Source: Sedimenticola sp.
GTDB lineage: Bacteria; Pseudomonadota; Gammaproteobacteria; Chromatiales; Chromatiaceae
Direction of reading: 5' to 3'
DNA length: 6,927 bases
Assembly: GCA_026197195.1 (NCBI GenBank)
Contig: JAPHUG010000383.1
Span: 1 to 6,927 of the forward strand
In this document: positions 4,257-6,927 of the stretch, one piece after another
How positions within the stretch are numbered: the first letter of the stretch is position 1
How the letters are laid out: each line of letters begins with the position of its first letter
Position numbers and translations under genes: made by a program
Notes under the pieces: generated by a model
The model's database searches: none
What the model was told of the DNA's origin: nothing
Seen by the model: the letters and a program-made list of their open reading frames with translations, nothing else

Positions 4257-5300
4257 ATGAACAGCGCCATCCACCAAACCTACCTGAAGACCCGCGCCTC
4301 AGTGATGTCGGGGCAGCTTTTCGAGGCGAGTGATGTCGAACGTTTTCTGCACACCCCTATTCAACAACTCGAAGCGCAGTTTGGATTGGAGGGTCTCTCT
4401 GAGCGAGGACTAAGCGAAGACGCGCTCAACAGAACCATTGAGCGGGGATTGATCAACACCCTGATGAAGGAGTTATCAGTTCTGTTGCGGCCACTCAATG
4501 GCAGTGCCCGGGATATCCTGATCTACTGGTCCCGTAAGTTTGAACTCTATAACCTGAAAGCACTGATCCGCGGCAAGCTGCATGACATGCCCTATGAACA
4601 GATTCGGGAGAGCCTGCATATACTCCCCTCCCTGATCAGTCTTCCCCACGAACAGCTGCTTCGTACCGAAAATGTGCCAGAACTGCTTCGGCAACTGGAG
4701 CAGACACCCTATGAGGGCATTGCGCGACAGGCGCGCCGGGTGTTCGAAGAGAAGAACGAATCGTTCTCACTCGATGTGACCATTGACCAACGCTACTACA
4801 CGGGGCTCGTCAAGCACGCCCGTGCCTGTGACAGCACGGACCAGCCGCCGCTGTTGCGTCTGATCGGCGCCTTGATTGACCGCCAGAACCTACCCTGGTT
4901 ACTACGCTACCGCCTCAATTACCAGCGCTCTCCCACGGAGACCTACTACCTGATGATCCCATCCGGTCGGCAACTTCAGTCAGATCTACTGAAACGGCTG
5001 GTCAACCTGCAATCAATCGAAGAGATCCTGCAGGCACTGCCCTCCCCTTTGAAAGAGAACCTTGCCGAGTGTGCAACGATCATGAGTATCGAGTTGGCCA
5101 TGGGCGAACGCCTCTCCCATCAGGCCAGACGTTGCCTCAGCTTCAGTCCGTCGGCCGTCACACGCTCACTGGCCTATATGATGCTACGTGAACTGGATTT
5201 GAAACGGGTGTTTGCCATCATTCAGGGTCGTATCCTGAAACTGAATGAATCATTGATACGTGAAGCGGCTGATATGAGTACGGAGGTGCGGGGTGTTTAA
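4257..5300 (+). CDS. ntpC: V/A-type ATPase subunit C (d/AC39 family, rotor-to-stalk socket)
   Basis: 347 residues, a normal length for vATP-synt_AC39 proteins. The family is built of three similar helical units, and their marks are visible: WSRKFELYNLKALIRGKLH (about 91-109), then IDRQNLPWLLRYRLNY (207-222) with the following PSGRQLQSDLLKRLV, and a last one, LAYMMLRELDLKRVFAIIQGR (305-325). The protein is soluble and caps the proteolipid rotor ring, letting the central stalk (D/F) dock onto it. The ATG at 4257 has only a distant GGGAG (4238-4242, 14 nt spacer), so initiation may depend on coupling to the upstream gene. Its end overlaps the start of subunit I by 8 nt. The symbol follows the Enterococcus ntp naming; atpC is also used but clashes with the F-type epsilon subunit. 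Confidence 0.93.
   Translation: MNSAIHQTYLKTRASVMSGQLFEASDVERFLHTPIQQLEAQFGLEGLSERGLSEDALNRTIERGLINTLMKELSVLLRPLNGSARDILIYWSRKFELYNLKALIRGKLHDMPYEQIRESLHILPSLISLPHEQLLRTENVPELLRQLEQTPYEGIARQARRVFEEKNESFSLDVTIDQRYYTGLVKHARACDSTDQPPLLRLIGALIDRQNLPWLLRYRLNYQRSPTETYYLMIPSGRQLQSDLLKRLVNLQSIEEILQALPSPLKENLAECATIMSIELAMGERLSHQARRCLSFSPSAVTRSLAYMMLRELDLKRVFAIIQGRILKLNESLIREAADMSTEVRGV
5282..5286 (+). promoter_or_regulatory. Ribosome binding site for a GTG start of subunit I
   Basis: GGAGG inside the last codons of subunit C lies 6 nt before GTG 5293. The in-frame ATG 5311 has no comparable site, so GTG is the favoured start and the two genes overlap by 8 nt. Confidence 0.7.
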
Positions 5301-6927
5301 ACCGCTGCCGATGAAACAGGTACTGATTCAGCTACTGCTGGAAGACTTGCCACAGGCGAGCCTGACCCTGGCCGAACTGGGCTGCTTCAGCCCGAATAGT
5401 GCGGATGACTATTCCGATCACTTTCCGGTAACGCCGGGCAAGCAGTACCGTGACCGTTATCATCAGGCCCATTCAAGACTTCAAAAGATCGAGAGTCATA
5501 TACAACTCGCTGCGCCGGTAAAAAACCTGACTACCCATGTGATCAGTGATGCCGAGCTTGCTGAGACCAATAGCTGGCTGGGCGAGGTCTGGGAACGCTG
5601 CTCAGCCTATGAAGAGCATTTCCGTCGACTTACAGACGAAGCTCACATGATCAATCAGCTGGAGCAGGCACTGGATAATTTCGCCACCCTGAATATCGAC
5701 CTCTCCCTGTTGCAAGGTGAACGGCTGTTTCTGGATCTGCACATCGGTATGCTGCCCAGCACCCATGTACCACAGCTTAAAGAGGCGATTGGCCTGGCCG
5801 ATTATCTGCTGTTCAGCTACATGGAAAATGCAGGGCACACCCATGTCATCATTCTGGGCCCAAAAGGGGGGCGAGAGAATGAACTCACGTCGGTACTTGA
5901 TACGGCAGGATTTCATGCGCTGGAAATCCCCGCCGAGTTGCACGATGAACCGGACAGGATTCGACAGGATCTGCAGCTGCGTCGTCAGAGCCTGAATCTG
6001 GAAAAACAGCAGCGGGAAGAGGCTATGCAGACCTGTGCCAATGAGTTGCGCCCGCGACTCGAACAGTGCCGCGATGTCCTGATAATGGCCGAACCCTTTG
6101 TGGCCATGGAAGAGGCCGCACGAAGCGTGGGCGATCTGGCCATTATCACCGGTTGGATACCCGTCAAGTCGCTCACAGAGGTCCAATCAAAACTACAAGA
6201 CGTTCTCGCCAACCCATTCAGTATCACCGCCTCCACACCGACAAGGGCACAGCATGGTCAGGTCCCCACCTTCCTACCAACAAACTGGTTGACGTCACCC
6301 TTCTCCTCACTGGTTAAACAGTACGGCATTCCACGTTATGGAGAGATTAATCCGACCCTGGTATTTGCCTTCTCTTTCATTGCCATGTTCGGCATGATGT
6401 TTGGAGATGTCGGCCACGGATTAGTGATTGTCCTTGCCGCTTGGCTGGGTCGCAACAAACTCAAAAGTTTCACACCCTTTGTGATCTGCGCCGGCCTCTC
6501 TGCCACGCTGTTCGGTGTGTTATATGGCAGCCTGTTCGGTTACGAACACCTGTTCCATGCCGTCTGGTTACCGCCACTCTCCGACCCGCTCTACATGCTC
6601 AGTATGGCACTGCTCTGGGGCGTTGGTTTCATGGTGGTCATCAGCCTGCTCTATATTCATAACCGTCTGGTCTCGGGTGAATTGAGTCATGCCCTGTTTG
6701 ATACCAATGGTGTAGTCAGCATTACCCTCTACCTCAGTGTGCTGGGTGGTATCTATAACCTTTACATCAGCGGCAGCTTTGGCGTGGTACCCGCCACCTT
6801 GAGCATTATCACCCTGCTCACCCTGCTTGCCTTCAAACTGATCGAAACCCAGGCCACACCCGGTGAACGCATGCTGGTCGCCACCATTGAAACCTTTGAA
6901 ACCCTGACCGGTTATATCTCCAACACC
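5293..6927 (+). CDS. ntpI: V/A-type ATPase membrane subunit I (a-subunit), 3' end outside window
   Basis: 545 codons are present without a stop; the gene continues past the window. Residues 1-340 form the soluble N-terminal arm that contacts the peripheral stalks, with long helical segments (53-130 and 216-262) and an IITGWIP motif (284-290) typical of the end of this arm. The membrane part begins near YGIPRYGEINPT (344-355), followed by the family signature FGMMFGDVGHG (366-376), then LFGVLYGSLFGYE (407-418) and further helices at about 436-456, 473-491 and 498-515. The sequence stops at FETLTGYISNT, just before the Ser-x-x-Arg region where the ion-transferring arginine of this family is expected. 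Subunit I makes the two half-channels for H+ or Na+. GTG start with GGAGG 6 nt upstream; overlaps subunit C by 8 nt. Confidence 0.95.
   Translation, partial: MFKPLPMKQVLIQLLLEDLPQASLTLAELGCFSPNSADDYSDHFPVTPGKQYRDRYHQAHSRLQKIESHIQLAAPVKNLTTHVISDAELAETNSWLGEVWERCSAYEEHFRRLTDEAHMINQLEQALDNFATLNIDLSLLQGERLFLDLHIGMLPSTHVPQLKEAIGLADYLLFSYMENAGHTHVIILGPKGGRENELTSVLDTAGFHALEIPAELHDEPDRIRQDLQLRRQSLNLEKQQREEAMQTCANELRPRLEQCRDVLIMAEPFVAMEEAARSVGDLAIITGWIPVKSLTEVQSKLQDVLANPFSITASTPTRAQHGQVPTFLPTNWLTSPFSSLVKQYGIPRYGEINPTLVFAFSFIAMFGMMFGDVGHGLVIVLAAWLGRNKLKSFTPFVICAGLSATLFGVLYGSLFGYEHLFHAVWLPPLSDPLYMLSMALLWGVGFMVVISLLYIHNRLVSGELSHALFDTNGVVSITLYLSVLGGIYNLYISGSFGVVPATLSIITLLTLLAFKLIETQATPGERMLVATIETFETLTGYISNT

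Noticed and set aside
5602..6186. Long minus-strand open frame (194 codons)
   Set aside because: It lies wholly inside the subunit I gene in antisense. The translation shows no family pattern, while the plus-strand frame is clearly a V/A-ATPase subunit.

Overview
The window looks like chromosomal DNA of a gammaproteobacterium, perhaps a respiratory or sulfur-oxidising one. This rests on moderate GC, Gram-negative signal peptides and a lipoprotein box, a dense set of periplasmic c-type cytochromes, and a bacterial V/A-type ATPase operon. The taxonomic placement is inference, not something read from a marker gene.

Layout. Positions 1-375 hold no gene that I can support, only two inverted repeats; one of them is a likely weak terminator. 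From 3673 down to 376 everything is on the minus strand. In transcription order the genes are: a small Cys/His-rich exported protein resembling CopL/DUF2946 copper-handling proteins (3673-3293); a lipoprotein monoheme cytochrome c (3218-2730); a membrane-anchored monoheme cytochrome c (2725-2270); a cytochrome c' (2252-1782); a cytosolic-looking HMA-fold protein that lacks the usual CxxC but ends in a Cys-Cys motif and a Lys tail (1739-1359); a soluble periplasmic monoheme cytochrome c with a C-terminal Cys-bearing tail (1354-908); and, after a 112-bp gap, a four-helix membrane protein of unknown function (795-376). Gaps between the cytochrome/HMA genes are 4-74 bp, so 3673-908 reads as one operon.

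A 238-bp divergent intergenic region (3674-3911) separates this from a plus-strand V/A-type ATPase operon. That operon runs: coiled-coil peripheral-stalk subunit (G/H type, 3912-4235), subunit C (the d/AC39 central-stalk socket, 4257-5300) and the membrane subunit I (a-type, 5293 to beyond the window end). Subunit I is cut just before the place where its essential transmembrane arginine is expected. The intergenic region also carries a compact plus-strand terminator-like hairpin with no recognised gene in front of it.

How the genes may work together. The minus-strand operon would give the periplasm four single-heme carriers (one lipid-anchored, one helix-anchored, two soluble) plus two proteins with metal-handling features. 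The simplest inferred role is copper-linked or copper-responsive periplasmic electron transfer, but no oxidase, reductase or copper pump lies inside the window to fix the substrate. The ATPase genes encode parts of an ion-translocating rotary machine and have no evident functional tie to the cytochrome operon beyond sharing the divergent region.
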